Positions 54,462 through 63,211 of a DNA stretch of 64,000 nucleotides are shown here, in pieces. Position 1 is the stretch's first letter, and each line of letters opens with the position of its first letter. The notes below the pieces were generated by a model that saw only the letters and a program-made list of their open reading frames with translations, did not search any database and was not told the origin of the DNA. A program made the translations under genes and the position numbers. This DNA is from Chitinophagales bacterium (GTDB taxonomy: Bacteria > Bacteroidota > Bacteroidia > Chitinophagales > Chitinophagaceae), in contig JAURJU010000064.1 in NCBI GenBank assembly GCA_030832085.1, positions 1 to 64,000 on the forward strand. Direction: 5' to 3'.

Positions 54462-54559
54462 GGTCTTCGGTTTTAATGGCTCAAAAGTTAACCATTTTTT
54501 GGAAAGCATCCTTATCATGGTGAGTTTGCCAAAGAATACCTAATTTACCAACAGGAACA

Positions 54560-55072
54560 ATGCATATGCCCATCAGAACTTTTATCACCGGCGGAACATT
54601 CGACAAGGAATACAATGAACTCAACGGGGAATTGTTTTTCAAGGATACCCACTTGCATGAAATGCTCAGGCTCGGTCGGTCAAAACTCGATTTGAACATC
54701 ACCACGCTGATGATGATCGATAGCCTCGACATGACATCCGAAGACCGGGAAAGGATTGCGCAGGAATGTTCCAATGCACCTGAAGAACGCATACTCATCA
54801 CACATGGAACAGATACCATGGCCATCACCGCATCCGTATTGTCTCAAAAAGTAAAAGGCAAAACCATCGTCATCACCGGCGCCATGGTTCCATACAAGTT
54901 CGGCAGCTCAGACGGAATGTTCAACCTGGGCAGTGCATTGGCCTTTGTACAAACCCTTCCCCATGGCGTATATGTGGCCATGAATGGAAAAGTGTTTGAA
55001 GGCGATAATGTCAAGAAAAACAAGGCAACCGGAGAATTTGAAACCATTAACCCAAAACAATACAGATCATGA
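54560..55072 (+). CDS. One-domain asparaginase-like protein
   Basis: 170 residues covering only the N-terminal domain of L-asparaginases (usual length about 330). The two active-site segments are present: RTFITGGTFDKEY with the nucleophile Thr, and ILITHGTDTM with the second Thr-Asp pair, followed by KTIVITGAMVPYKFGSSDG, which carries the Lys region. The C-terminal domain, which completes the active site in classical enzymes, is missing, and the frame ends cleanly after KQYRS. Similar short proteins occur in other bacteria, so this is likely a real subfamily rather than a truncation. The stop overlaps the next ATG. Confidence 0.85.
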   Translation: MHMPIRTFITGGTFDKEYNELNGELFFKDTHLHEMLRLGRSKLDLNITTLMMIDSLDMTSEDRERIAQECSNAPEERILITHGTDTMAITASVLSQKVKGKTIVITGAMVPYKFGSSDGMFNLGSALAFVQTLPHGVYVAMNGKVFEGDNVKKNKATGEFETINPKQYRS

Positions 55073-55503
55073 AAAGGATTTTTTTAGCCCTTATTTTTGC
55101 CTCAACCTGCTGCTTCACAACCCAGGCCCAGTCCAAAAAGCCAAAGCATGTGGCGTCTGCAGTGGCTGCGTTGGTCAAGGCAATGGAAACCGGTGATCGT
55201 GCGGCATTGGAAAAACTTTCATCCGAACACCTGAGCTATGGCCATTCTGGTGGTCATGTTGAAAACAAGGCTGAATTTGTTGAAGCCATTGCCAGTGGAA
55301 CATCTGATTTTGTCACAATCGATATCAGTAAGCAAAGCATTGATATTACTGGTAAAAATGCTATTGTAAGGCATCAGCTTGATGCCAAAACCATGGACAA
55401 AGGCAAACCCGGAGAAGCACATCTTAACGTGCTCTATGTTTTCAGAAAAGAAAATGGCGAGTGGAAAATGCTGGCCAGACAAGCGGCGAAGATTTTGAAG
55501 TGA
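55069..55503 (+). CDS. Exported NTF2-like (DUF4440/SnoaL) protein
   Basis: 144 residues with a signal peptide (MKRIFLALIFASTCCFTTQAQ) and a cone-shaped NTF2-like domain: VAALVKAMETGDRAALEKLSSEHLSYGHSGG at the N-terminus and LNVLYVFRKENGEWKMLARQAAKI at the end. Such domains bind small molecules and some are enzymes; no catalytic residue stands out except the HSGGH-type turn. It overlaps the asparaginase-like gene (ATGA), so the two are made together, though only this one is exported. Confidence 0.82.
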   Translation: MKRIFLALIFASTCCFTTQAQSKKPKHVASAVAALVKAMETGDRAALEKLSSEHLSYGHSGGHVENKAEFVEAIASGTSDFVTIDISKQSIDITGKNAIVRHQLDAKTMDKGKPGEAHLNVLYVFRKENGEWKMLARQAAKILK

Positions 55504-55580
55504 TGGCGATGGGAGTGGAATTTTTTTGAAGACGCTTGATGAAAAGCTGTGCAAAACAGACGAGGAATTATCAAATTTTA

Positions 55581-55610
55581 TTTGGTTTTTAGGTTGGTGC
55601 TGTAGTTTTC
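55581..55610 (+). promoter_or_regulatory. Promoter of the second type IX cargo gene
   Basis: TTTG (55581-55584) and TAGTTTTC (55603-55610, one mismatch from TAnnTTTG) are 18 bases apart, and the ATG follows 19 bases later. Confidence 0.35.
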
Positions 55611-55628
55611 TAAAATCATATAAATAGT

Positions 55629-57722
55629 ATGAGAGCTTTATTTTTATTAATTATCATATTAGTAGAAAAAAATTTATACTGTCAAACTCAAATAGTAAGT
55701 AAAGTTGAGACCTATACCTTTGACCTAAATTTCCTTCAGATTGGTCAAGAAAGTAATGGACAGGGTTTAGGCGGAGCAATGACAAATACGGTATCCTCAA
55801 GTCTCATGTATAGATCAAATGGAGTAGAAAACATTATCTCCATACCCAATTATGGGGCAAAAGATCTTTTTCCTTTGCATTTTGTTAGAAAGAATAAATC
55901 TTGGTCTCTAGATTCAATTTATTACGGAACTCCAATTGTTGGTAGAAATTATTCGTTTATTGACACTATTGGGACACTGGCATATGCAGACCATGGTAGA
56001 GAATATGGTGATCCAAGTACTTGGCCATATGGTCATTTATGGTACCTGAAAAACATGAATGGAAAGATTGGTTGGCAGCAAGTTTCGAAATTTAAAAGTT
56101 TTTTTCATAGCGTTGGTACTGGAGATCTGAACAATGATGGTAAAACTGACGTTGTCGGATTGCACATGAAGTCTTTTAACAATTGGAAAGGCTATGCAAA
56201 TTTGCAACCATTCAAACAAAATGAAGATGGAAGTTTTTCAGAGTGGTATGATATTCTAACAGATGCTCAGGTTCCACAACAATTTGGAAGTAGTGCTGGA
56301 GCTGTTTTTGTAAAAGATCTATATGGTGATAAGAGGCCGGAGATTGTCCGAGCTACATATGGACAGGGGGCCGACGCAAGAAGATATGCACTGATGTTTT
56401 TCGAATTTGATCCTGTTGCCAATATCTACAAGTATAGTAAAACTACAATGGATCTTGGAATATTTGGGGAAAACCCGACAGTAGGCTGCACTTCAATACA
56501 ATCGATTGATTTCAATCGTGATGGACATATGGACCTTGCTGTAGCTTTTGAAGGGTTTTATAATGGTATTCAACTTTGGAAAAATGATGGCAAAGGAAAC
56601 TTTTTTTCAGATCAATATTTTGCTTTCAAAGGTGGATCGCCGGGAGATACTACAGGTTTCCCAATTCGTGAATTTGAGGTAGCAGATATTGATCAAGATG
56701 GTTGGCCAGATATTCTCGCGCATCCGAGTGGTTTTGATTCACGATTTCGAATAGATCCCCTTCCAGCGCCCAGCCCCAATACAAAAGGAAAAGGTATTCG
56801 GCTGAATGTGGCAATCTGGAAAAATACCAAAGGAAGTTTTTCATTTTTAGAAAAAGAAATATCTTTTCCAGGCTTATACCCAGGTTTCATGAAAGGTTTT
56901 TACATAAACAGTGATGTCAGATACTTTGGATTTGAAAATGCAGAGTTTAATGGTAATACACCTCGATTACATGTTTTTAAACTGCATGATATTACTATTC
57001 ATTTCTGTCGAGATCTGATAAAGCCTGCATTTAGTGCATCCAAATTCGGCTTCTGCTCAGGTGATAGTTTAAAGTTGTCCGTTACAAATGTTAATAAAGG
57101 CGATACCCTCAAATGGTATTGGGGGACAAAATTTGATTTTACAAATGTTGCCAATAAAATATTCACTGATAGCTCCAAACTTTACGTAACAAGAACTGAT
57201 AGTTTAGGGTGTTTGATATCATCTGATACGATTCAAATTGTAAAATACGCGATACCACCATCTCCAAGTATTTCAAGAGACACTGCAAATAATCTAGTGG
57301 CCAGTATAAATGGAATTACATGGTATAAAGACGGAGCAAAGATCTCTGACACAACACAAAAGTTCAAACCAACGACAAATGGACTATATACGGCTTCAAC
57401 GACACAGAATGGATGTACTAGCAGTATTAGTCAATCATATTACTATTTGACCAGCTTCTTAACAAATCTCTCTAATGGGGAATTTGTTAAGATCTCACCG
57501 AATCCAACTTCAGGTGAAATAAGAATTGATTACCAATTAAATACTCCTGCTGATCTGTTAATCTCCATAAATGACATCAATGGCAGAGCCATTATTTCAA
57601 GTCAAAAGATTAAATCGGGTAATAAGATCAATTTGAGAGAATTGGTTTCCGGAAGCTATGTTGTAATGTTAAAAGATAACGCAGGAAGATTGATTTCAAC
57701 ACAGAAAATAATAAAGGAGTAA
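55629..57722 (+). CDS. Type IX secretion cargo with FG-GAP-like repeats, copy 2
   Basis: 697 residues with a signal peptide (MRALFLLIIILVEKNLYCQ). Calcium-loop repeats are fewer than in copy 1: DLNNDGKTDV, DFNRDGHMDL, DIDQDGWPDI. The C-terminal 240 residues match copy 1 closely (TDSLGC-ISSDTIQI, SRDTANNLVASI, TTQNGCTS) and end in the same kind of type A sorting domain (VKISPNPTSGEIRIDY ... QKIIKE). Copy 1 has one more Ig-like segment. The N-terminal halves differ widely. The AT-rich codon use is again unlike the flanking genes. Confidence 0.88.
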   Translation: MRALFLLIIILVEKNLYCQTQIVSKVETYTFDLNFLQIGQESNGQGLGGAMTNTVSSSLMYRSNGVENIISIPNYGAKDLFPLHFVRKNKSWSLDSIYYGTPIVGRNYSFIDTIGTLAYADHGREYGDPSTWPYGHLWYLKNMNGKIGWQQVSKFKSFFHSVGTGDLNNDGKTDVVGLHMKSFNNWKGYANLQPFKQNEDGSFSEWYDILTDAQVPQQFGSSAGAVFVKDLYGDKRPEIVRATYGQGADARRYALMFFEFDPVANIYKYSKTTMDLGIFGENPTVGCTSIQSIDFNRDGHMDLAVAFEGFYNGIQLWKNDGKGNFFSDQYFAFKGGSPGDTTGFPIREFEVADIDQDGWPDILAHPSGFDSRFRIDPLPAPSPNTKGKGIRLNVAIWKNTKGSFSFLEKEISFPGLYPGFMKGFYINSDVRYFGFENAEFNGNTPRLHVFKLHDITIHFCRDLIKPAFSASKFGFCSGDSLKLSVTNVNKGDTLKWYWGTKFDFTNVANKIFTDSSKLYVTRTDSLGCLISSDTIQIVKYAIPPSPSISRDTANNLVASINGITWYKDGAKISDTTQKFKPTTNGLYTASTTQNGCTSSISQSYYYLTSFLTNLSNGEFVKISPNPTSGEIRIDYQLNTPADLLISINDINGRAIISSQKIKSGNKINLRELVSGSYVVMLKDNAGRLISTQKIIKE

Positions 57723-57810
57723 CTTACCAATGTAAGGTTTCCCTTATTTAAACCACTTCCAAGCTTTTTCAAGCGACAAATCGCAGCAAATTTGTATCAC
57801 CTTCAAGCAT

Positions 57811-57845
57811 AAAAGAGCCCATGCAAAACTGCATGGGCTCTTTTC
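57811..57845. terminator. Bidirectional terminator between type IX cargo and ompA-like genes
   Basis: A perfect 15-base stem (AAAAGAGCCCATGCA against its complement) surrounds an AAAC loop, with T-rich ends in both directions. It serves the plus-strand cargo gene and the minus-strand OmpA-family gene. Confidence 0.9.
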
Positions 57846-57883
57846 ATATTTGTACGTTTATTTGCTCGCAGAACTTCCGCACA

Positions 57884-57918
57884 ACCCTCGTCCCTCGTCC
57901 CTTGTCCCTCGTCCCTGG
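57884..57918 (+). repeat. Tandem heptamer repeat, locus C
   Basis: Five 7-base units (ACCCTCG, TCCCTCG, TCCCTTG, TCCCTCG, TCCCTGG) lie just beyond the ompA stop, in the same orientation as loci A and B. The end GTCCCTCGTCCCTGGCTGT (57904-57922) is identical to the end of locus B. Confidence 0.9.
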
Positions 57919-57927
57919 CTGTATAAC

Positions 57928-58806
57928 CTACTTCTTCTCCAACAACTTAAAGAACTGATCCAACTGAGGAAGGATCACAATCCTTGTCCTGCGGTTGGCA
58001 GCACGTCCGGCTTCAGTAGAATTGTCAGCCAACGGACGGAATTCTGCACGTCCGGCAGCCACCATCTGTGCAGGGTTCATGTCATACTGCTTTTGGAGCA
58101 AGCGAACAATTGTTGTTGCGCGCTTTACGCTGAGGTCCCAGTTGTCCATCAGATCCTTGTCGCCCTTCATGGCAACATTGTCTGTATGCCCTTCGACCAT
58201 GAACTCGATATCGGGTTGGTTTTTCAAGACCAGTGCCACCTTTCCAAGAACGGTCTTGGCCCTTTCGCTCAGGTCAAAGCTGCCTGTCTTGAACAATACC
58301 TTGTCTGAAATATCAACATATACCACACCCTTGTCTACCTTGATGTTCACGTCCTGGTCGTTCAAATCTCCAATGGCGCCTTTCAGGTTCATCACCAGTG
58401 CCATGTTCATGGAATCCTTTCTTGCCGCTGCCGACTGGATGGTTTGAATATATGCATCTTTTGATCCGATGTTGTCCAGTGATTTTTTGATGCTCTCTGC
58501 CTGGGAAGATGAAATGACCGAAAGGTCTTCCAATTGCTTCAGGGTTTGGTTGCCGCTTCTCTTTAGGAATTCAATCTGGTCTTTCAATGATCCGATTTGT
58601 GCTTCACGTTGTGCATCTGCAATGGAGCGCTGGCGCTCTGCCTCAGCTTTCTCGTCACGGCAGGCCTTTGCTTCCTTTTGTGCTGCAATCAATTGATTGT
58701 TGAGGTCGCCGTATTTTCCTGTAAGTGCCTGGAATTTCTTGGAGCTTACACAGGAGAACAAGGTAACAACCATCACCAAAGGGAGAACAAGGAATTTGCT
58801 TTTCAT
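57928..58806 (-). CDS. OmpA-family lipoprotein with coiled coil
   Basis: 292 residues. Lipoprotein signal LFSC19 is followed by a long helix-forming region (about 25-120) rich in Gln, Glu, Ala and Lys, likely a coiled coil. The C-terminal OmpA domain (about 165-280) contains the peptidoglycan-binding core EFMVEGHTDNVAMKGD with NWDLSVKRATTIVR and AAGRAEFRP, then NRRTRIVI. It anchors the outer membrane to the cell wall. A -7 promoter element lies about 35 bases upstream. Confidence 0.92.
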   Translation of the reverse strand: MKSKFLVLPLVMVVTLFSCVSSKKFQALTGKYGDLNNQLIAAQKEAKACRDEKAEAERQRSIADAQREAQIGSLKDQIEFLKRSGNQTLKQLEDLSVISSSQAESIKKSLDNIGSKDAYIQTIQSAAARKDSMNMALVMNLKGAIGDLNDQDVNIKVDKGVVYVDISDKVLFKTGSFDLSERAKTVLGKVALVLKNQPDIEFMVEGHTDNVAMKGDKDLMDNWDLSVKRATTIVRLLQKQYDMNPAQMVAAGRAEFRPLADNSTEAGRAANRRTRIVILPQLDQFFKLLEKK

Positions 58807-58840
58807 CTTTTCGATTTTTTAAAAGGTGTTGTCTAAAACG

Positions 58841-58848
58841 CAAATATA
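58841..58848 (-). promoter_or_regulatory. -7 promoter element of the OmpA-family gene
   Basis: On the minus strand TATATTTG, a full match to TAnnTTTG, lies 35 bases before the ATG. No TTG at the usual distance was found. Confidence 0.4.
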
Positions 58849-58899
58849 AATTCTCCTTGTCAATTCATCCCCATTAATAATCCACACCAACAACATGGG

Positions 58900-61314
58900 T
58901 TATTTTTCATCGGTATCTATGGTTCTTAAAAAAGCGCTTCTTCTTGGTGCCGGCATGGTGCTGTTTTCTCCCCTGATGGCTTTCCAAATCACTTCATTGA
59001 ATTCAAAGTCATCTGCACGGTCCTCCTTGCTGAAGTCAAAGCTGAGGCTCTTTCTGGAAAGGCTGTTGGCCTTTAGGTTCTTTTCATTCAGGTCAACCCT
59101 TGCAGGAAGGGATTGAAAGGGAGAAAGGTCAGGGGTCTTTGAAAAACTGTTCCACATGGGTGTGGCCGCGGCATCATATTGCGACATGGGCGGTAAGCCG
59201 AGGATCAATTCAATGGTCCTCAACATAGAAGAAGTGCTGTATGGGGTATGATCAACATGGCGCCTTTTCACAAATCCTCCCGCAACATAAGCTGTTGTGC
59301 GGTGTGCATCCACATGATCGGGACCATTTTGTGCATCGTCTTCCACAATGAAAATCGCCGTTTCCTTCCAGATGGAAGATTTGGAAAGGTATTCCACAAA
59401 CATCCCTACGGCAAGGTCATTGTCTGCCACATGCGCAAAAGGAGTTGGCCTTCCAACGCTGGCTCCTTCTGTATGGTCATTGATGAAACGCAGGGTATTC
59501 AATTGCGGTACTGCATTTTTCGCAAGCAATGAATCGAACTCTCGTTTCCACTGGTAAAACCGCGTGGTGTCCCGGACGGTTTCATCCCAACTGGTATAAT
59601 AAGGACAGAAATGCCCTTCCAATACCGGGATATTGGCCTTGTAATCATCCGCAAATTCGCCATAGGTCCTGTAACTCACTCCTCTGCGTTGTGCAAGGTT
59701 CCAAATGAATCCGCCCTTGTTGTTGGCAGCTTCCCTTGTTCCCTCTGCTCCATAATCGCCACCCCTGCCTCCATAATTGGTGGGCCAGGTTTTTTCAAGG
59801 TAGTCTGTTGCGTAAGCGCCAAGGCTCCAGTTGTGTCCGTCCGCACTCACTTCCCCATCCACATAAAAATTATCCAACAAAACGAATTCCTTGGCCAGGG
59901 CATGTTGGTTCGGAGTGATGTTTTCCCCAAACAACAGCAAACTGGTATCGCCATTTCCCCCCGGAATGTCAGACAGCACCTGGTCGTAGGTCCTGTTTTC
60001 CTTGATGATATAAAATACATGCTTGATGGGAGACAGATCACCGACTTTCATGGGGATGGGATTGCCCGGTTCTCCCGATGCCAGGGTTTCCCTTTGCTTT
60101 GAATATGGGGTGTTGGCATATACTGCTTTAGACAGGCCGGCAAGCGCTGTGGCAGTCGGTTCCTCAAAAACGCTCATGGTACCCTTGAAGAGTCCGCCAA
60201 TATATTGTACATCCTTTGGCCTTCCCGCATCACCCTGCTGGTAAATGACCTGTTGTTTTTTCTGAACAGGATTGGGTCCAAAAGGATTGGCCATTGATGT
60301 GAAGCCTTTTCCATTACTCACAAAAATCTTTTTGCCGATCACGCGCACATTCGTGGGATACCAACCAACAGGTATAAAGCCCATGGACCTGCTCTCTCCC
60401 TTGGTCTCAACATCAAATACTGCAATACAATTGTTGTCTGCATTGGCGATATACAATCTTTTTTCATCGGCAGAAAGTGCAAGTCCATTGGAGGCAGAAC
60501 CGGCAGGAGCAGCAGGGTACAGCGCAGCATCCAGCGTTTCACTGACCTGCATGGTGGATGTGTTGATGACTGAAACACTGTTGTCGTTGGCATTGGCAAC
60601 GAAAATCCTGTCTCCCTTTTTGGACAAGATGATCTCATTGGGATTGTCCCCAACACTTGTTGAAGCCAATACGGTTCCGGAAGCGGCATCCAGTTTCAAA
60701 AGCTTGTCGCCTCCCCAAACGGAAACATAAACGAATTTCTTGTCCTGCGAAAGCAAACATCCGTATCCCTCAGCTCCGATGGAGATTTTTCTGATCAACT
60801 TTTTGGAAACAAGGTCAATGGTATAGAGCGCACTGTCTTCTCTTGTGACCACATAGAGCTTTTTGTTTCGATCATCCAAGGCCAGACCCGCAGGACCTAC
60901 CCTGTTGGGCCAGGGTGCGCCAAGAAGAATGCTGTCTACCAGTTGCAGGGCGTTTGATGAAACAGCGTATTTATTGATGCGGTTGTCGTGACCGCCAGAA
61001 GCATACAGGAATTTTTCGTCTGCTGAGAACACAAGCCCATACCAGGCCTTAGGGAGTTCCAGGGTATGCAAGACCTTTTCCGCAACCGGATCAATGAGCT
61101 GAATCGAATGCAGGCTTTGGCCATTGTTGGTGACGGCCACACGCTTCCCTGAAGAGGATACTGCAATGTTCAAGGGAAGATCCCCGAGTGGAAAACTTCT
61201 GCCAAAAGGTGAAAGGGACCATCCGTTGGGAAGCCTGACCGGTTCAGGAACCTGGGCAAAAAGACCCGTTGAAAACAGGAAAAAATGAATTGCAATGGCC
61301 AATATTTTGTTCAT
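58900..61314 (-). CDS. Exported YncE-like beta-propeller fused to a phosphoesterase domain
   Basis: 804 residues with a signal peptide (MNKILAIAIHFFLFSTGLFAQ). The first half (about 25-390) is a seven-bladed propeller of the YncE type with repeated units such as KKLYVVTREDSALYTIDL, KGDRIFVANANDNSVSVINT and EKRLYIANADNNCIAVFD. The second half (about 425-770) is a phosphoesterase / alkaline phosphatase-like domain: VFYIIKENRTYDQV with the putative Thr nucleophile, FYVDGEVSADGHNW, and IFIVEDDAQNGPDHVDAHRT for the metals. This two-domain arrangement recurs in bacteria. Whether it acts on phosphomono- or diesters is unknown. Confidence 0.88.
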   Translation of the reverse strand: MNKILAIAIHFFLFSTGLFAQVPEPVRLPNGWSLSPFGRSFPLGDLPLNIAVSSSGKRVAVTNNGQSLHSIQLIDPVAEKVLHTLELPKAWYGLVFSADEKFLYASGGHDNRINKYAVSSNALQLVDSILLGAPWPNRVGPAGLALDDRNKKLYVVTREDSALYTIDLVSKKLIRKISIGAEGYGCLLSQDKKFVYVSVWGGDKLLKLDAASGTVLASTSVGDNPNEIILSKKGDRIFVANANDNSVSVINTSTMQVSETLDAALYPAAPAGSASNGLALSADEKRLYIANADNNCIAVFDVETKGESRSMGFIPVGWYPTNVRVIGKKIFVSNGKGFTSMANPFGPNPVQKKQQVIYQQGDAGRPKDVQYIGGLFKGTMSVFEEPTATALAGLSKAVYANTPYSKQRETLASGEPGNPIPMKVGDLSPIKHVFYIIKENRTYDQVLSDIPGGNGDTSLLLFGENITPNQHALAKEFVLLDNFYVDGEVSADGHNWSLGAYATDYLEKTWPTNYGGRGGDYGAEGTREAANNKGGFIWNLAQRRGVSYRTYGEFADDYKANIPVLEGHFCPYYTSWDETVRDTTRFYQWKREFDSLLAKNAVPQLNTLRFINDHTEGASVGRPTPFAHVADNDLAVGMFVEYLSKSSIWKETAIFIVEDDAQNGPDHVDAHRTTAYVAGGFVKRRHVDHTPYSTSSMLRTIELILGLPPMSQYDAAATPMWNSFSKTPDLSPFQSLPARVDLNEKNLKANSLSRKSLSFDFSKEDRADDFEFNEVIWKAIRGENSTMPAPRRSAFLRTIDTDEK

Positions 61315-61363
61315 GTGCTGTGGTTTGGTATCCCAAAAATAACCAAGACCGCTGCAAATAAAT

Positions 61364-61397
61364 TTGGTCTGCTATCAACAAATAATTGTTATATTTA
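61364..61397 (+). promoter_or_regulatory. Promoter of the candidate small RNA upstream of recA
   Basis: TTG (61364-61366) and TATATTTA (61390-61397, one mismatch from TAnnTTTG) are 23 bases apart, and would start a transcript near 61404. Confidence 0.35.
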
Positions 61398-61403
61398 TAT
61401 AGA

Positions 61404-61488
61404 TTTTTGTCACCGGTAGCTTGCCGGAGTTTCTTGTTTGTTTTCTCATGTCTACCCTGCTATTTGTCTAAATAGCAGGGTTTTTTGT
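61404..61488 (+). ncRNA. Candidate small RNA or recA attenuator leader
   Basis: This stretch between two divergent genes has a small hairpin (CCGGT 61413-61417 with GCCGG 61423-61427) and ends in a strong terminator (61454-61486). A terminator here cannot serve either flanking gene, whose transcripts lead away from it. A short plus-strand RNA of roughly 85 bases ending at 61488, or premature termination of a recA leader, are the simple explanations. I do not recognise a named RNA family. Confidence 0.4.
61454..61486 (+). terminator. Strong intrinsic terminator between divergent genes, 118 bases before recA
   Basis: ACCCTGCTATTT (61454-61465) pairs perfectly over 12 bases with AAATAGCAGGGT (61470-61481) around a GTCT loop, followed by TTTTT. 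There is no U-run in the minus direction, so it acts on plus-strand transcripts only. Confidence 0.9.
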
Positions 61489-61603
61489 TGAAAACACCGC
61501 CCCATGAAGAGAAAAACACTAATATTTTTAGTGGAAAAAATGCTAAAAAAATTAGTTTGTGATGTCAAATCCCCATATCTTTACTCTCTCAAAATTTTAA
61601 ACT

Positions 61604-62605
61604 ATGTCAAATTCAGAAAAATTAAAAGCGCTGAAACTCACGCTGGACAAGATCGAGAAGGATTATGGAAAGGGAAGTGTGATGATGATGAATGAAAAAG
61701 GGGAGGCGCAACTTGAAGCAATTTCAACAGGTTCAATTGGTCTGGACAGTGCGCTGGGAATTGGCGGATTGCCAAAGGGAAGGGTCATAGAAATCTATGG
61801 ACCGGAGAGCTCGGGAAAGACCACCATCGCTACGCATGTCATTGCGGAAGCGCAGAAAAAAGGCGGCATGTGCGCATTCATTGACGCAGAACATGCGTTT
61901 GACAGTGTCTATGCAAAAAAACTGGGGGTAGATGTAGACAACCTGCTGATCTCTCAGCCGGACTATGGTGAGCAGGCATTGGAAATTGCAGACAGGCTTA
62001 TCCTTTCGGGGGCGTTGGATGTCGTGGTGATTGACTCAGTAGCGGCATTGGTACCCAAAAGCGAACTGGAAGGCGAGATGGGAGACAGTAAAATGGGATT
62101 GCATGCCCGTTTGATGAGCCAGGCACTCAGGAAACTGACCGCCACCATCAGCAAAACAAACACGATTTGCATTTTCATCAACCAGCTTCGTGAAAAAATC
62201 GGCGTCATGTTTGGCAACCCCGAAACAACCACCGGTGGCAACGCCTTGAAGTTCTACGCCTCTGTTCGCCTGGACATCCGCAGGGCTGCACAAATAAAAG
62301 ATGGTGATGAAGCAATCGGGAACCGCGTGAAAGTGAAAGTGGTGAAAAACAAGGTTGCCCCACCTTTCCGCTCTGCTGAATTTGACATCATCTATGGGGA
62401 AGGGATTTCAAAAACAGGTGAGATCCTCGACATGGGCGTTGAACTCGGAATCGTCAACAAAAGTGGCAGCTGGTACAGTTACAACGGGGACAAACTTGGA
62501 CAAGGACGTGATGGTGTGAAACAACTGTTGATTGACAACCCGGAAATGGCAAATGAAATCGAAACAAAGATCAGGGAAAAAATCAAGGAAGCTCAGGCAT
62601 CATAA
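61604..62605 (+). CDS. recA: Recombinase RecA
   Basis: 333 residues, of near-standard length. Visible are [14 protein letters not shown] (Walker A), [36 protein letters not shown] (L1), [27 protein letters not shown] (L2), and the C-terminal domain. It forms filaments on single-stranded DNA for recombination and SOS signalling. The ATG at 61604 is the family start. It has its own terminator and no co-transcribed neighbour. No LexA box of any known type was evident upstream; a weak -7-like TTAGTTTG lies at 61552-61559. Confidence 0.97.
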   Translation: MSNSEKLKALKLTLDKIEKDYGKGSVMMMNEKGEAQLEAISTGSIGLDSALGIGGLPKGRVIEIYGPESSGKTTIATHVIAEAQKKGGMCAFIDAEHAFDSVYAKKLGVDVDNLLISQPDYGEQALEIADRLILSGALDVVVIDSVAALVPKSELEGEMGDSKMGLHARLMSQALRKLTATISKTNTICIFINQLREKIGVMFGNPETTTGGNALKFYASVRLDIRRAAQIKDGDEAIGNRVKVKVVKNKVAPPFRSAEFDIIYGEGISKTGEILDMGVELGIVNKSGSWYSYNGDKLGQGRDGVKQLLIDNPEMANEIETKIREKIKEAQAS

Positions 62606-62631
62606 ATGCAGTTGGTGCTTTTGTTTAGAGG

Positions 62632-62658
62632 CCGCATCCCGCAAGGATGCGGTTTTTT
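62632..62658 (+). terminator. recA terminator
   Basis: CCGCATCC (62632-62639) pairs with GGATGCGG (62645-62652) around a CGCAA loop, followed by seven T. It ends recA transcription 27 bases after the stop codon. Confidence 0.9.
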
Positions 62659-62687
62659 TATTTACATTCACACTGTTAAATCACAAC

Positions 62688-63143
62688 ATGGAAAAGAAGA
62701 GAGACCTGGGTGCCAGGAAACGCATTGCATTGGTTGCACACGACAACAAGAAAAAAGAAATCATTGATTGGGTGGTATACAACAAGACGGCCCTTTCAAG
62801 ACATGAACTTTTGGCAACAGGCACCACAGGACGATTGATAGAAGAGGCCCTTGACAGGTCCATCAAAAAATTACTGAGCGGGCCATTGGGTGGCGATCAA
62901 CAAATAGGCGCCATGATCGCAGAAGGAAAGGTTGATGTGCTGATATTTTTTTGGGACCCCATGGAAGCCCAACCCCACGACCCGGACATCAAGGCTTTGC
63001 TGCGGCTGGCAGTAACCTGGAACATTCCCTTTGCCTGTGACCGCGCAACAGCAGACTTCCTGCTTACCTCACCATTGATGCATGAAGCCTATTCCTGCAC
63101 CATTCCTGATTATTCTACCTATATCAGAAGGGAGATGAAATAG
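62688..63143 (+). CDS. mgsA: Methylglyoxal synthase
   Basis: 151 residues, the standard length, from the ATG at 62688; an open frame from 62532 overlaps recA and its terminator and is rejected. MgsA turns dihydroxyacetone phosphate into methylglyoxal and phosphate, an overflow valve when phosphate is short. Family blocks: RIALVAHDNKKKEIIDW, LLATGTTGRLI, SGPLGGDQQIGAMIAEG with the catalytic Asp, and FFWDPMEAQPHDPDIKALLRLA. The gene stands alone between the recA terminator and the amidase gene. Confidence 0.95.
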   Translation: MEKKRDLGARKRIALVAHDNKKKEIIDWVVYNKTALSRHELLATGTTGRLIEEALDRSIKKLLSGPLGGDQQIGAMIAEGKVDVLIFFWDPMEAQPHDPDIKALLRLAVTWNIPFACDRATADFLLTSPLMHEAYSCTIPDYSTYIRREMK

Positions 63144-63211
63144 GCTGCTCAATTTTATGCAGCAAAGAACTTTTGATCAGTGGCTTTGTTTATTGACCAA
63201 AGACTTTTAGC

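Noticed and set aside
55504-55628. Possible small gene between the NTF2-like and cargo genes
   Set aside because: No frame with a start codon, signal or recognisable pattern; only a promoter-like pair is seen.
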